Positions 8,798 to 18,262 of a stretch of DNA of 64,000 nucleotides are shown piece after piece; positions within the stretch are counted from its first letter, which is position 1, and each line of letters starts with the position of its first letter. A program made the position numbers and the translations under genes. This DNA comes from JANRLF01 sp033762815 (lineage in GTDB: Bacteria > Bacteroidota > Bacteroidia > Chitinophagales > CAIOSU01), in the NCBI GenBank assembly GCA_033762815.1, contig JANRLF010000004.1, forward strand, positions 62,001-126,000, given 5' to 3'. Under the pieces are notes generated by a model that was not told the origin of the DNA, ran no database searches, and was given only the letters and a program-made list of their open reading frames with translations.

Positions 8798-10219
8798 ATG
8801 AAACTTCCCCAACTTCGTTTGTTAGCTGTTTTTTTGGTGCTTTTTGCAATTAATGCTAAAGCTCAAAACAACGTGGGTATTGGCATTTTGAACCCAGACC
8901 CCACCGCTATTTTAGATGTTACCGCTACCGATAAGGGTATATTGGTGCCAAGAATGTCTACCTCCCAGCGCTTGAATATTAGCAATCCTGCAACGGGCCT
9001 ATTGGTTTATGACTTTAATTTTGACCAATTCTGGTACTTTGATGGTGCCCAATGGAGGCCATTATTGGCTGGCCCAGGTGCCGCAGGACCTACTGGTGCC
9101 ACGGGAGCAACAGGGGCTACAGGTGCCACAGGAGCACAAGGACCTATTGGCGTTACTGGTGCCACAGGTGCAAATGGAGCGACAGGACCTACAGGGGTAA
9201 CTGGTGCCACTGGAGCTACTGGCGCTACAGGGGTTCAAGGACCAACAGGACCTACAGGAGCCACTGGCGCAACGGGTGCAACCGGAGCTACTGGCGCTAC
9301 CGGATTGGTGGGTCCTACTGGTGCAACGGGTATTACTGGAGCAACAGGCAGCACTGGCGCCACTGGCGCAACCGGTATTCAAGGGCCCACAGGACCTACT
9401 GGTGCAACTGGCGCTACGGGTGCTAATGGAGCGACTGGGGCAACTGGTATTACAGGAGCAACAGGCACTACTGGATTGACTGGTGCCACAGGTGTAACAG
9501 GGGCTACAGGCCTTACCGGACCAACTGGGGCTACTGGCAGCACGGGTGCTACCGGAGCCACTGGTGTTCAAGGACCCGCGGGACCTACTGGTGCTACTGG
9601 TGCTACTGGAGCCACAGGCGCAACCGGAGCTACAGGTAATACTGGCAATACGGGTGCCGCAGGAGCTACTGGCGCTACAGGAAGTACAGGCGCAACTGGA
9701 GCTACAGGTGCCACGGGAGCAACTGGAGCAACGGGTATTTCCCCTACAGGCTCCATTGTTATGTTTGCTGGTACCAGTGCACCTAGTGGTTGGTTGATAT
9801 GTGATGGGGCTAGCTATAACACATCCACTTATCCGAACTTGTTTACTGTTATTGGTTATACTTATGGAGGCTCTGGTGCAAACTTTAACGTCCCCAACTT
9901 CTCTGGAAGAAATCCGATTGGCCGAAATACCGGTGATGCAAGTTTCGACTTAATGGGTGAAACGGGCGGAGAAAAGAACCATACGCTAACTAGTGGGGAA
10001 ATTCCAGCCCATACCCATAGCTATACTGACGTTTACCCGAACGACGATAATAGCTATATTAGCAACGACCCTTACGGTTATGGAGGCGATATCCGCGTGG
10101 GCGATGGAGATGGCACACAGCAAGTACAACGCCCATTGAATACAGGTTCAGTTGGTGGTGGCCAAGCCCATAATGTGTTGGACCCTTATTTGGTTACCTA
10201 CTTTATCATTAAATTCTAA
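8798..10219 (+). CDS. Secreted collagen-like repeat protein with C-terminal phage tail-collar domain
   Basis: The start is set at the ATG at 8798 because MKLPQLRLLAVFLVLFAINA is a signal peptide; an upstream GTG at 8753 would bury it. The 473-residue product has an N-terminal domain with NVGIGILNPDPTAILDV, common at the front of Bacteroidota surface proteins. An uninterrupted run of about 73 Gly-X-Y triplets follows (residues 94-312), mostly GAT, with GPT, GVQ and GIT. The last 160 residues form a tail-collar-type domain (MFAGTSAPSGWLICDGASYN, FNVPNFSGRNPIGRN). Proline is sparse and Thr dominates position Y, as in bacterial collagens that are O-glycosylated on Thr. I infer an extracellular trimeric fibre. 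No T9SS domain is visible. Confidence 0.88.
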   Translation: MKLPQLRLLAVFLVLFAINAKAQNNVGIGILNPDPTAILDVTATDKGILVPRMSTSQRLNISNPATGLLVYDFNFDQFWYFDGAQWRPLLAGPGAAGPTGATGATGATGATGAQGPIGVTGATGANGATGPTGVTGATGATGATGVQGPTGPTGATGATGATGATGATGLVGPTGATGITGATGSTGATGATGIQGPTGPTGATGATGANGATGATGITGATGTTGLTGATGVTGATGLTGPTGATGSTGATGATGVQGPAGPTGATGATGATGATGATGNTGNTGAAGATGATGSTGATGATGATGATGATGISPTGSIVMFAGTSAPSGWLICDGASYNTSTYPNLFTVIGYTYGGSGANFNVPNFSGRNPIGRNTGDASFDLMGETGGEKNHTLTSGEIPAHTHSYTDVYPNDDNSYISNDPYGYGGDIRVGDGDGTQQVQRPLNTGSVGGGQAHNVLDPYLVTYFIIKF

Positions 10220-10273
10220 TACTGGCACATTTTTAGAAGGCCAATGCATAGTGTTTTTTGAACTGGCCCCACT

Positions 10274-11371
10274 ATGAATGAATTTCCCCGCTGGCTAATA
10301 CTACTGCTATCGTTACTGGCATTAGCTGTAATTTTATGGGTCTTTTCAACGATAGTAGGCTACATTCTGTTAGCCGCTGCACTTTCATTAGTAGGTAGGC
10401 CACTGGTAAGTTTTTTTACCCGAATGCGAATCGGTCGGTGGGGTATCGACCGTTCAACTGCCTCGGTACTTACCATTATCGTCATGATGATTATTGTTGC
10501 TGGGCTCATTGCTGCTTTTGCGCCCATCATTTCAGCAGAATTAAGGAACATATCAGCAATTGATATCAACCAGATTTCCGAAGGATTGGTAATGCCCTTG
10601 CAAGACACCGAGAATTTTTTCAGGACCTATTGCCTGAAACCTGAAAACGACCCTTCCATTGCCGAGCATTTACAAAGGACCCTGCAAGAAATGGTCAGCT
10701 TTTCAAGTATGTCATATGCCTTGGACAATATGATGATTATGGCTAGCGAGATATTTATTGCCGTTTTTTCCGTTATTTTTATTTTGTTCTTCTTTCTAAA
10801 GGACAAGGATATGTTCTTCAATATTATCCTCACCCTTTCTCCGACAGAATATGAACAAAAAGTGCATCATAGTTTAGATATTATAAAACATTTACTGACA
10901 CGCTATTTTTTGGGGATTATTATCCAATTGACCTCTATCTTCTTGATGGTGGCGGTGGGGCTCTATATCATCGGGATTGACAATTTCTTAGTTATAGCGA
11001 TTGTGGCAGCAGTGTTAAATATCATCCCTTATATAGGCCCTATTATTGGCTATTGCTTTGGCATAGTAGTGGGCATAACTACCAGTGTGCAGCCTGGTTT
11101 GCCTTTTATGTTGGTACCACTGCTTTTTAAAATAACTTTGGTTTTTGGCATTATCCATCTGATTGACAACTTCCTTACACAGCCCATTGTGTTTGGCAAT
11201 AGCGTTAAGGCGCATCCATTGGAAATATTCATCGTGATACTTGCTGCCGGAACATTGGGCGGCATTTGGGGCATGGTACTGGCAATACCCATTTACACAG
11301 TGTTACGGGTAATTGCGAAGGAATTCTTCAGTGAAGCTAAGCTGGTAAAGAAACTGACCCAGAGGCTGTAA
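10274..11371 (+). CDS. AI-2E family transporter (UPF0118)
   Basis: This is a 365-residue polytopic inner-membrane protein with about eight hydrophobic segments in the pattern of the AI-2E_transport family: two pairs at the N-terminus, a soluble stretch around residues 90-150, and a C-terminal group. The conserved C-terminal part is recognisable (NIIPYIGPIIGYCFG, then HLIDNFLTQPIVFG and GGIWGMVLAIPIYTVLRV). Members export autoinducer-2 or act as Na+/H+ antiporters, and the substrate cannot be assigned from sequence. Its stop codon ends at 11371 and the opposite-strand TPR gene stops at 11372, so the two genes abut with no untranslated space between them. Confidence 0.88.
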   Translation: MNEFPRWLILLLSLLALAVILWVFSTIVGYILLAAALSLVGRPLVSFFTRMRIGRWGIDRSTASVLTIIVMMIIVAGLIAAFAPIISAELRNISAIDINQISEGLVMPLQDTENFFRTYCLKPENDPSIAEHLQRTLQEMVSFSSMSYALDNMMIMASEIFIAVFSVIFILFFFLKDKDMFFNIILTLSPTEYEQKVHHSLDIIKHLLTRYFLGIIIQLTSIFLMVAVGLYIIGIDNFLVIAIVAAVLNIIPYIGPIIGYCFGIVVGITTSVQPGLPFMLVPLLFKITLVFGIIHLIDNFLTQPIVFGNSVKAHPLEIFIVILAAGTLGGIWGMVLAIPIYTVLRVIAKEFFSEAKLVKKLTQRL

Positions 11372-12793
11372 TCAGTTTTTGCGGTACTGATCAATGATAC
11401 GCACTACCTGTTCGTCCATTTTCATACTAGGTGCCAATTCAAACAACATTTTGTGCTGCTTGTAATTTTGTAGCAAACCCCTTTCCAAGTTCAGGTATGC
11501 CTCATTCTTATTGCCTACCGCAAAATAAAATGCACTGCGGGTATAGCAAATATCCGACCCATTCTCAAAGTTGAGAGCAGCTAGGTCAAGAGTATTGATA
11601 GCGTCGCGATATTGTTCGTTGATAAAGTGGCAATATGCCAAATCAAGCCAATTGTCTTTGTCATCAGGCTGTAACTCTACCGCTCTTTGATAAAACTCGA
11701 TGGCTCTTCCATTATCATTGTTTTGACGATAAGCATTAGCCAAAGCGATAGTGTACCCCGGGTTCTCATTATCAAGTTTATAAGCCCGTTCGTAAGCCGA
11801 TAAAGCACTTTCCCACCGTTCTTCTACTTCGTAATTCAAACCAATTTTGAAATAAGCTTCATCAAAATAAGGGTCAAGGTTAGTGGCCTTGCGGAAATAA
11901 TAGCGGGCCCTGTTGTAGTTCTGGATTTTTTCGTAACACTCCCCTATACTAAAATAAAGCTCCTTATAGGGCTTAGATAGTACAGAAGCCTTCAAAAAAT
12001 ACTCAGCAGCTTTTTCAAATTGACCAAGTTTGAAAAGGATTTCGCCACAGTCTTTGTAAGCATACTCATAATTGTCATTAATGGCCATTACAAATTCAAA
12101 GCTCTCTACCGCTTTCTCATACAAATCAAGACCAGCATATGCATGTGCAAGGTTGAACCAAGCCAAATAAGAATAAGGCTCATTATCAATAAACTTGGTA
12201 TGGAAATCAATACTTTCCTGATACTTTTCCGTAAACTCTACACAAAACCAAATACGGTTCAGTGCTTCTTCATTGGCAGGATTGGCATCCAATGTCCTTA
12301 CTAGGCAATCAAATACTTCATCGAACTTCTCCCATTCCTCATAAATATCTGCTAGTTCCAAATACAAATCTGGCAATTCCTCTTTTTCCGATATTGATAT
12401 AGCAGTACGAATGGTATCTACCGCCCTTTGATACTTGCCCATCCAAACAAAAATGTCTGATCGTAGCAAATAGATATTAGTATCGGTAGCATCGAATATC
12501 TCGGCTTTGTCCAAAAGGTCTAAAGCAAAGTCAAACTCTTTCGACTCAAACAAAATTTGGGCCTTCCTGACCAAGAATGAGGCTGAAAAAGGATGTTGTA
12601 GAATAGCTAAATCAACTACTTCCCTAGCTTTCTTGAAATTCTGTCTTTGCTCGTAATAATCCAATATTTGATCGAAAGATGCCTCTTCAAAAAAACAATT
12701 CGCATTGTCCTTCACCATCTTTTCGTAATGCTCAATCAACTCCGCAACGTCCTCATGATAAGCATCATCGAATTCTCTTTCCAACATAGGCAC
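11372..12793 (-). CDS. Tetratricopeptide repeat protein
   Basis: This is a 473-residue soluble protein made almost wholly of TPR helix pairs, at least ten, for example ASVLSKPYKELYFSIGECYE and ATNLDPYFDEAYFKIGLNYE with the usual W/L-G-A-P spacing. There is no signal peptide or membrane segment, so it should be cytoplasmic and act as a protein-interaction scaffold. The N-terminus is acidic (DDAYHEDVAELIEHYEKMVK). Similar long TPR proteins occur throughout Bacteroidota. It is convergent with the AI-2E transporter and divergent from the second M1 peptidase (97 nt between starts). The partner is unknown. Confidence 0.85.
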   Translation of the reverse strand: MPMLEREFDDAYHEDVAELIEHYEKMVKDNANCFFEEASFDQILDYYEQRQNFKKAREVVDLAILQHPFSASFLVRKAQILFESKEFDFALDLLDKAEIFDATDTNIYLLRSDIFVWMGKYQRAVDTIRTAISISEKEELPDLYLELADIYEEWEKFDEVFDCLVRTLDANPANEEALNRIWFCVEFTEKYQESIDFHTKFIDNEPYSYLAWFNLAHAYAGLDLYEKAVESFEFVMAINDNYEYAYKDCGEILFKLGQFEKAAEYFLKASVLSKPYKELYFSIGECYEKIQNYNRARYYFRKATNLDPYFDEAYFKIGLNYEVEERWESALSAYERAYKLDNENPGYTIALANAYRQNNDNGRAIEFYQRAVELQPDDKDNWLDLAYCHFINEQYRDAINTLDLAALNFENGSDICYTRSAFYFAVGNKNEAYLNLERGLLQNYKQHKMLFELAPSMKMDEQVVRIIDQYRKN

Positions 12794-12890
12794 TCATTTA
12801 GAGGGTTATGTAAAGTTACCACTAAGCCTCAGAAAAATCAATTTTAATTTTTCTGCTTAACTTCGGCGAAAGGCCAAAAGCCTACGCAAT

Positions 12891-15800
12891 ATGGTATTTT
12901 CAAATGTTAATGTCAAACATTTATTTATTGTTCCTATCCTATTTATCAACAGCTACGTGTTGGCTCAGGCACCCGATTATTGGCAACAGCGTACTGACTA
13001 TCAAATAGCTGTTGCATTAGATGATGCTCAACACCTGCTGCACGGCAATATTACCATCAACTATACCAACAATTCGCCCGATGTATTGAGTTTCTTGTAT
13101 TTCCACCTATGGCCCAATGCCTATAAAAACAATGGCACCGCTTTCGCCAAGCAAATGGCAGAAAATAACAAGCTCGATTTTTACTATTCCACGGGGAAGC
13201 AAAGAGGCTATATAGATAGTTTGCTGTTTACGGTAGATGGCAAGGTGGCGCAATGGGCACTAGACAGCACGAATATCGACATTTGCAAGATTGTGCTCCC
13301 TGAAAGCCTAAGGCCTGGGGAAACCATTACCATCAGCACCCCATTTAAAGTAAAAATCCCTAATAGCTTTAGCCGTTTGGGCCATGTAGGACAGTCTTAC
13401 CAAATATCGCAATGGTATCCTAAGCCAGCGGTATATGACAAGGATGGTTGGCACCCCATGCCCTATCTTGACCAAGGGGAGTTCTACTCGGAGTTCGGAG
13501 ATTTTGATGTAAGCATCACTTTGCCTGAAAACTATGTGGTGGGTGCATCTGGCGATTTGCAGGATGAAGAAGAATTGGAATGGCTCGATTCTATTGCAGA
13601 AGCTTCTAAGAATTATCGTCCGGTATTTCGGTTGGGCGGTGGTGGGGTACCGGCATCATCTACGCAAACTAAAACCATCCAATACCATTTAACCAATGCC
13701 CATGACTTTGCCTGGTTTGCCGATAAGCGTTTCCATGTACTGAAAGGGAGTGTTACACTTCCCAATTCGGAGAAGGAAGTTACCACGTGGGCCATGTTTA
13801 CTGACGTTAATGCCCAATATTGGAAAAACAGCCTCAGCTATTTGCACGATGCTATTTATTGGTATTCCAAATGGATAGGCGACTATCAGTATAACCAAGT
13901 GACTGCTGTGGAAGGTGCATTGAGTGCAGGTGGAGGCATGGAATACCCAACCATCACTATTATTGGGAAGGTGAACAGTGAAAGTACCCTTGAAGATGTG
14001 CTCGTACATGAAGTGGGCCATAACTGGTTTTATGGAATGTTGGGCACCAATGAAAGAAGATACCCTTGGATGGATGAGGGCATTAACAGCTATTATGAGT
14101 ATAGGTACTTGGAAAATAAATATCCTGAAAAGGGCCTGCTGGGGGTTCCCAAAGGCTTAGCCCGATTTTTGGATGTGGCCCAATATAGGCACAACTACCT
14201 TAACGAATTAGCTTACCTCTTCTCTGCTCGTCAGAACCTGGACCAAGCAATGGGGCTCCCTGCTGACAAGTATACGGAATTGAATTATGGTGCTATCATC
14301 TACATGAAATCTGCCCTTGCCATGAACCATTTGGCAAGCTATATGGGCCAAGATGTTTTTGATAAAGGCATGCAGGCCTATTTTGACGATTGGAAAATGC
14401 GCCACCCTTATCCTGCAGATATGAAGGCTTCTTTGGAGATAAGTTCAGGAAAAGATTTGGGATGGTTTTTCGACACTTTGGCTCCTTCAAGCGGCAAGCT
14501 GGATTATGCCATTAAAAACTTGGACAAAAACGGCGATAGCATAAAAGTTACGGTTACGAACAAGGCCAACTTAACACTTCCCTACTCTATTTCCGCATTT
14601 AAAAATGACAGCATTGTAGCTACGGTATGGTATGAAGGTACCCCAAAAGACGCCACGGTAAATTTCCCAAAAGGCGATTACGATTTCCTTCGACTTGATG
14701 GAAACATGCAAATGGTAGAATACAACCGCAACAATGATAGCTACCGTTTAAAGGGCCTGATGCATAAAGCGGAGCGCATCCGATTCCAATTTTTGGGTAG
14801 CTTGGACAATCCTTATAAAAACCAATTGATGTTTACCCCAGCCCTAGGTTGGAACAATTATGATAAAGTAATGCTGGGTGTTGCACTTTACAACCATTTT
14901 ATCCCTGATAAGGCTTTTGAGTACGAGTTATTGCCCATGTACGCGGTAGGCACTAATACATTTGTAGGGGCCGGAAGGATTGGATATACATGGACACCCT
15001 TTAAAAGCAAGGTTCGAACGCTTAACTTCAGCGTTTTTGGCAAGCGGTTCAGCTACCAAAGGCAGGTAGATGAACTGCAATACAACAAAATACAGCCACA
15101 ATTGACGCTTACTCTTAAAAAGCGAAATCCCCGCAGTCCCTTATTCAAAACCCTTACGCTTCGTAGCGTTACTATTTTTCAGGATGTGGTAGAATATGAT
15201 TTGTTTGACCCAAGTGTGCCTGCGATAAAAAGCAAAAGGAACCTCCATTATACCATCAATGAGGCAACTTTTGAATGGGATGTAAAGCGTAAAATGTATC
15301 CCTTGTATGCCAAAATAAGCTTGCAGCAAGGCAATGATTTTGTGCGAACCAGTTTGGAAAGCAATTACCAATTGACCTATAATAGGCATGGTGGGGGTAT
15401 AAATTTAAGGCTTTTTGCCGGAGGGTTTATTTGGAACGACGATGACCCAACGAATGCCCCTGACCCAGGCTTCCACTTGTCATACGGCACGGGCATTGGC
15501 CAGTTTCAAAAAGATTATTTGTTTGATGAATTGTTCCTCGGCAGAAACGAAACCAATGGTTTCCTCTCGCAACAAATATTGATAAAAGACGCTGGCTTCC
15601 GTACCCCCAACCCCTATGGCTCTTTCATCCGCAATTGGGTTACCTCCCTGGGCATCAGCATCGATCCTCCCGGTAAAACTCCTATAAAGCCCTATTTTAA
15701 CCTTGCTGCCTTCGGCAATAAAGGCACGGTAGCGGCCACTGGAGAAACAATTGATTACGCAACCATTGCTTTGGAAGGAGGAATTTCGGTAGTATTGTTC

Positions 15801-16010
15801 AAAAACAATCTGGAAATCAACTTCCCTATTTTCTTCTTGCTACGCCAAACGGACGACCGTTTTTTACAATCGGGCAACTGGTATTTTGCCAAAAAATCGG
15901 ATGACAAAAACAATATTTTGCGTGGAAGGAAGTATGGGGAATTAATCACCTTTACTTTGAATTTTAATAACCTGAACCCATTGAAGCTGGTTAAGACGAT
16001 TACTTTTTAG
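12891..16010 (+). CDS. M1-family metallopeptidase with C-terminal barrel-like domain (paralogue of 4181-7402)
   Basis: The 1039-residue protein starts with a signal peptide ending near SYVLAQ and continues APDYWQQRTDYQIAVALDDA, the same opening as the first M1 protein (SYWQQDVHYQIKAKVDEQ). The zinc site is HEVGH at 373-377 with E396 eighteen residues on; the anchor motif is GGGMEYPT. From about residue 640 there are repeated amphipathic strands, ending in TLNFNNLNPLKLVKTITF with the terminal Phe common to outer-membrane barrels. The LRGY motif of the first copy is not seen. The two genes are related but far apart in sequence, so the duplication is old. The likely role is extracytoplasmic peptide trimming at the outer membrane. 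Confidence 0.85.
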   Translation: MVFSNVNVKHLFIVPILFINSYVLAQAPDYWQQRTDYQIAVALDDAQHLLHGNITINYTNNSPDVLSFLYFHLWPNAYKNNGTAFAKQMAENNKLDFYYSTGKQRGYIDSLLFTVDGKVAQWALDSTNIDICKIVLPESLRPGETITISTPFKVKIPNSFSRLGHVGQSYQISQWYPKPAVYDKDGWHPMPYLDQGEFYSEFGDFDVSITLPENYVVGASGDLQDEEELEWLDSIAEASKNYRPVFRLGGGGVPASSTQTKTIQYHLTNAHDFAWFADKRFHVLKGSVTLPNSEKEVTTWAMFTDVNAQYWKNSLSYLHDAIYWYSKWIGDYQYNQVTAVEGALSAGGGMEYPTITIIGKVNSESTLEDVLVHEVGHNWFYGMLGTNERRYPWMDEGINSYYEYRYLENKYPEKGLLGVPKGLARFLDVAQYRHNYLNELAYLFSARQNLDQAMGLPADKYTELNYGAIIYMKSALAMNHLASYMGQDVFDKGMQAYFDDWKMRHPYPADMKASLEISSGKDLGWFFDTLAPSSGKLDYAIKNLDKNGDSIKVTVTNKANLTLPYSISAFKNDSIVATVWYEGTPKDATVNFPKGDYDFLRLDGNMQMVEYNRNNDSYRLKGLMHKAERIRFQFLGSLDNPYKNQLMFTPALGWNNYDKVMLGVALYNHFIPDKAFEYELLPMYAVGTNTFVGAGRIGYTWTPFKSKVRTLNFSVFGKRFSYQRQVDELQYNKIQPQLTLTLKKRNPRSPLFKTLTLRSVTIFQDVVEYDLFDPSVPAIKSKRNLHYTINEATFEWDVKRKMYPLYAKISLQQGNDFVRTSLESNYQLTYNRHGGGINLRLFAGGFIWNDDDPTNAPDPGFHLSYGTGIGQFQKDYLFDELFLGRNETNGFLSQQILIKDAGFRTPNPYGSFIRNWVTSLGISIDPPGKTPIKPYFNLAAFGNKGTVAATGETIDYATIALEGGISVVLFKNNLEINFPIFFLLRQTDDRFLQSGNWYFAKKSDDKNNILRGRKYGELITFTLNFNNLNPLKLVKTITF

Positions 16011-16057
16011 CTGCATGCTAACCTCGAAATGCCTAAATTAGTATAGAATATAACGAT

Positions 16058-17608
16058 ATGGATACAACCGCTATAAAGACTGAACTGGATTTTTTGAAAG
16101 TGCTGGGATTGAACGAATTCAATGCTGGGGGCTCTACAGGCTGCAACTGGATTAACAGCCAAGGCGATTTAATCAAGAGCTACTCGCCCGTTGATGGCAC
16201 CTTAATAGGCAGCGTATATGAAACCAGCGAGGAAGACTACAACACCATCGTGTGTGTGGCCGAAGAAGCATTTAAGTTATGGCGTTCAGTACCCGCCCCT
16301 AAACGTGGTGAAGTAGTAAGGCAGATTGGCGAAGAGCTGCGCAAGTTCAAAGAACCGTTGGGCAAGCTAGTATCTTATGAAATGGGCAAGTCTTACCAAG
16401 AAGGCTTGGGCGAAGTGCAGGAAATGATTGATATCTGCGACTTTGCAGTAGGCCTATCGCGCCAGTTGCATGGCCTTACTATGCACTCTGAGCGCCCAAA
16501 ACACCGTATGTACGAGCAGTACCATCCGTTAGGTGTGGTTGGGATTATTAGTGCCTTCAACTTTCCTGTGGCTGTGTGGTCATGGAACAGCATGTTGGCT
16601 TGGGTTTGTGGCGATGTTTGCGTTTGGAAGCCATCAGAAAAGACACCCCTATGCGCTATTGCTTGCCAAAATATCGTGAACCGCGTGTTCCAGCGCAACG
16701 ATGTACCCGAGGGCGTGTCCTGTATTGTTAGTGGCGGGCGCAACCTCGGCGAGTTAATGTCCAACGACCACCGAATCCCATTAGTGTCTGCCACTGGTTC
16801 TACCCGAATGGGTAAAGCCGTAGGTGCCGCAGTTGGAGCTAGATTAGGTAGAGCTTTACTTGAACTAGGGGGAAACAATGCCATCATTATCAGCGAGAAA
16901 GCTGATTTGGATATGGCTGTCATTGGTGCCGTTTTTGGGGCAGTGGGTACTTGCGGCCAGCGTTGCACTTCTACCCGTCGCTTGATTATCCATGAAAGTA
17001 TCTATGAGCAATTCAAAGAGAAACTGGTAAAAGCTTACCAACAACTAAGAATTGGTAACCCTTTGAACCCGAACAACCACGTGGGCCCATTGATTGACCG
17101 CGATGCGGTGGATAGCTATTTGTCAGCATTAAGTAAGGTGAAGGAAGAAGGAGGCACATTTGCTGTTGAAGGTGGCGTATTGGAAGGGGATGATTTTGCA
17201 TCAGGCTGTTATGTATTGCCTGCCATCGCTGAGGTGAAACCTTATTACCAGATTGTGCAACAGGAAACCTTTGCACCTATTCTATACTTGCTAAAATATT
17301 CAACCATTGCTGAAGCCATTGAGATACAAAACAGTGTAGCTCAAGGACTTTCGTCAGCTATCATGACTTTGGACATGCGCGAAGCCGAGCGTTTCCTTTC
17401 CGTGGATGGTTCCGACTGCGGTATTGCCAACGTGAACATAGGCACCAGTGGGGCTGAAATTGGCGGTGCTTTTGGCGGCGAAAAAGAAACAGGTGGCGGC
17501 CGCGAATCTGGTTCCGATGCCTGGAAAGTGTACATGCGCCGCCAAACCAACACCATCAACTACGGCACCGACCTGCCTTTGGCACAAGGTATTAAGTTTG
17601 ATTTTTAA
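16058..17608 (+). CDS. amaB: Aldehyde dehydrogenase, ALDH7 type (aminoadipate-semialdehyde / piperideine-6-carboxylate dehydrogenase)
   Basis: This is a 516-residue NAD(P)-dependent dehydrogenase. The glutamate base lies in LLELGGNNAIII and the catalytic cysteine is C303 in TCGQRCTSTRRLI; the GQRCTSTRR form is typical of ALDH7 (antiquitin) rather than other ALDH classes. The C-terminus FGGEKETGGGRESGSDAWK also fits that class. Members oxidise alpha-aminoadipate semialdehyde in lysine degradation. No lysine-catabolic partner gene is adjacent: upstream is the M1 peptidase and 21 nt downstream lies the toxin-antitoxin pair. The subfamily is fairly sure, the exact substrate less so. Confidence 0.88.
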   Translation: MDTTAIKTELDFLKVLGLNEFNAGGSTGCNWINSQGDLIKSYSPVDGTLIGSVYETSEEDYNTIVCVAEEAFKLWRSVPAPKRGEVVRQIGEELRKFKEPLGKLVSYEMGKSYQEGLGEVQEMIDICDFAVGLSRQLHGLTMHSERPKHRMYEQYHPLGVVGIISAFNFPVAVWSWNSMLAWVCGDVCVWKPSEKTPLCAIACQNIVNRVFQRNDVPEGVSCIVSGGRNLGELMSNDHRIPLVSATGSTRMGKAVGAAVGARLGRALLELGGNNAIIISEKADLDMAVIGAVFGAVGTCGQRCTSTRRLIIHESIYEQFKEKLVKAYQQLRIGNPLNPNNHVGPLIDRDAVDSYLSALSKVKEEGGTFAVEGGVLEGDDFASGCYVLPAIAEVKPYYQIVQQETFAPILYLLKYSTIAEAIEIQNSVAQGLSSAIMTLDMREAERFLSVDGSDCGIANVNIGTSGAEIGGAFGGEKETGGGRESGSDAWKVYMRRQTNTINYGTDLPLAQGIKFDF

Positions 17609-17629
17609 GCTTCCCATTTTGAGTTTTCA

Positions 17630-17932
17630 ATGCAACTTCTAAAGAAGAATATAGCCCAAATCTCCAAACTCTGTAAAGAAAACCATGTAAAATCATTGTT
17701 TGCTTTCGGCTCAATAGTTAATGGGGCTATGCGTAATGACAGTGATATCGATTTATTGGTGGATATTGATGATAAGGATCCATTGATATACGCCGACAGC
17801 TATTTCAACCTGAAATTTCAATTGCAACAGTTGCTCAACCATGATATCGACTTGCTGGAACAGAAATCGATGAGAAACGCATTCCTCCAGCAGGAAATTG
17901 ACCGCACAAAGGTATTGGTATATGGGTCATGA
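17630..17932 (+). CDS. mntA: MntA-like nucleotidyltransferase antitoxin
   Basis: This is a 100-residue minimal nucleotidyltransferase. The pol-beta type motif GSIVNGAMRNDSDID gives the GS-x10-DxD pattern expected of active MntA antitoxins, with a third acidic residue in the HDIDLLE strand. In this family the antitoxin transfers AMP to a tyrosine of the HepT toxin and silences it. The gene overlaps the toxin gene by 11 nt, as is usual for this pair. It begins 21 nt after the ALDH stop and may be read from the same transcript. The catalytic residues look intact. Confidence 0.88.
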   Translation: MQLLKKNIAQISKLCKENHVKSLFAFGSIVNGAMRNDSDIDLLVDIDDKDPLIYADSYFNLKFQLQQLLNHDIDLLEQKSMRNAFLQQEIDRTKVLVYGS

Positions 17933-18260
17933 TATTGAAAGTTGGCTTTCTGATATACTTAAAGCTATTGCTGAAATAGAAGAATTTTTGCCGAAACCAT
18001 ATAATTTTATAGAGTTTCAGCAAGACCTAAAAACCCGCAGAGCTATTGAACGAAATATCAGCATCATTGGCGAAGCGGTAAACCGCATCTTGAAAATCCA
18101 TCCTGATATTGAAATTAGCCATGCCCGAAAGATAGTAGATACCCGCAACCGGATTATGCATGGATACGATTCTGTATCAGAGGATATTCTTTGGGCAATT
18201 GTGGTTAAAAGCTTGCCCCAATTAAAAACTGATATTGTTAAGCTTAAGACCAATGATTAG
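17922..18260 (+). CDS. hepT: HepT-like HEPN-domain RNase toxin
   Basis: This is a 112-residue all-helical HEPN protein. The start at the ATG at 17922 (MGHDIESWLSDILKAI) fits the family; an ATG 24 nt further upstream would add an unlikely tail. The RNase motif R-x4-H is present as RNRIMH, followed by GYD, so the tyrosine that MntA adenylylates is in place (RX4HXY). HepT proteins cleave RNA when freed from control. The gene follows the antitoxin with an 11-nt overlap and ends just before the opposite-strand flippase gene. The pair looks complete and functional. Confidence 0.88.
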   Translation: MGHDIESWLSDILKAIAEIEEFLPKPYNFIEFQQDLKTRRAIERNISIIGEAVNRILKIHPDIEISHARKIVDTRNRIMHGYDSVSEDILWAIVVKSLPQLKTDIVKLKTND

Positions 18261-18262
18261 TT

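Noticed and set aside
9007..9797. Several overlapping frames on both strands in the collagen-like gene
   Set aside because: They are shadows of the Gly-Ala-Thr repeat read in other frames (VAPVAPVAP-type products) and carry no independent coding sign.
9740..10219. Prophage remnant suggested by the tail-collar domain
   Set aside because: The gene has a signal peptide and collagen region and no phage genes are nearby; such domains occur in bacterial surface proteins.
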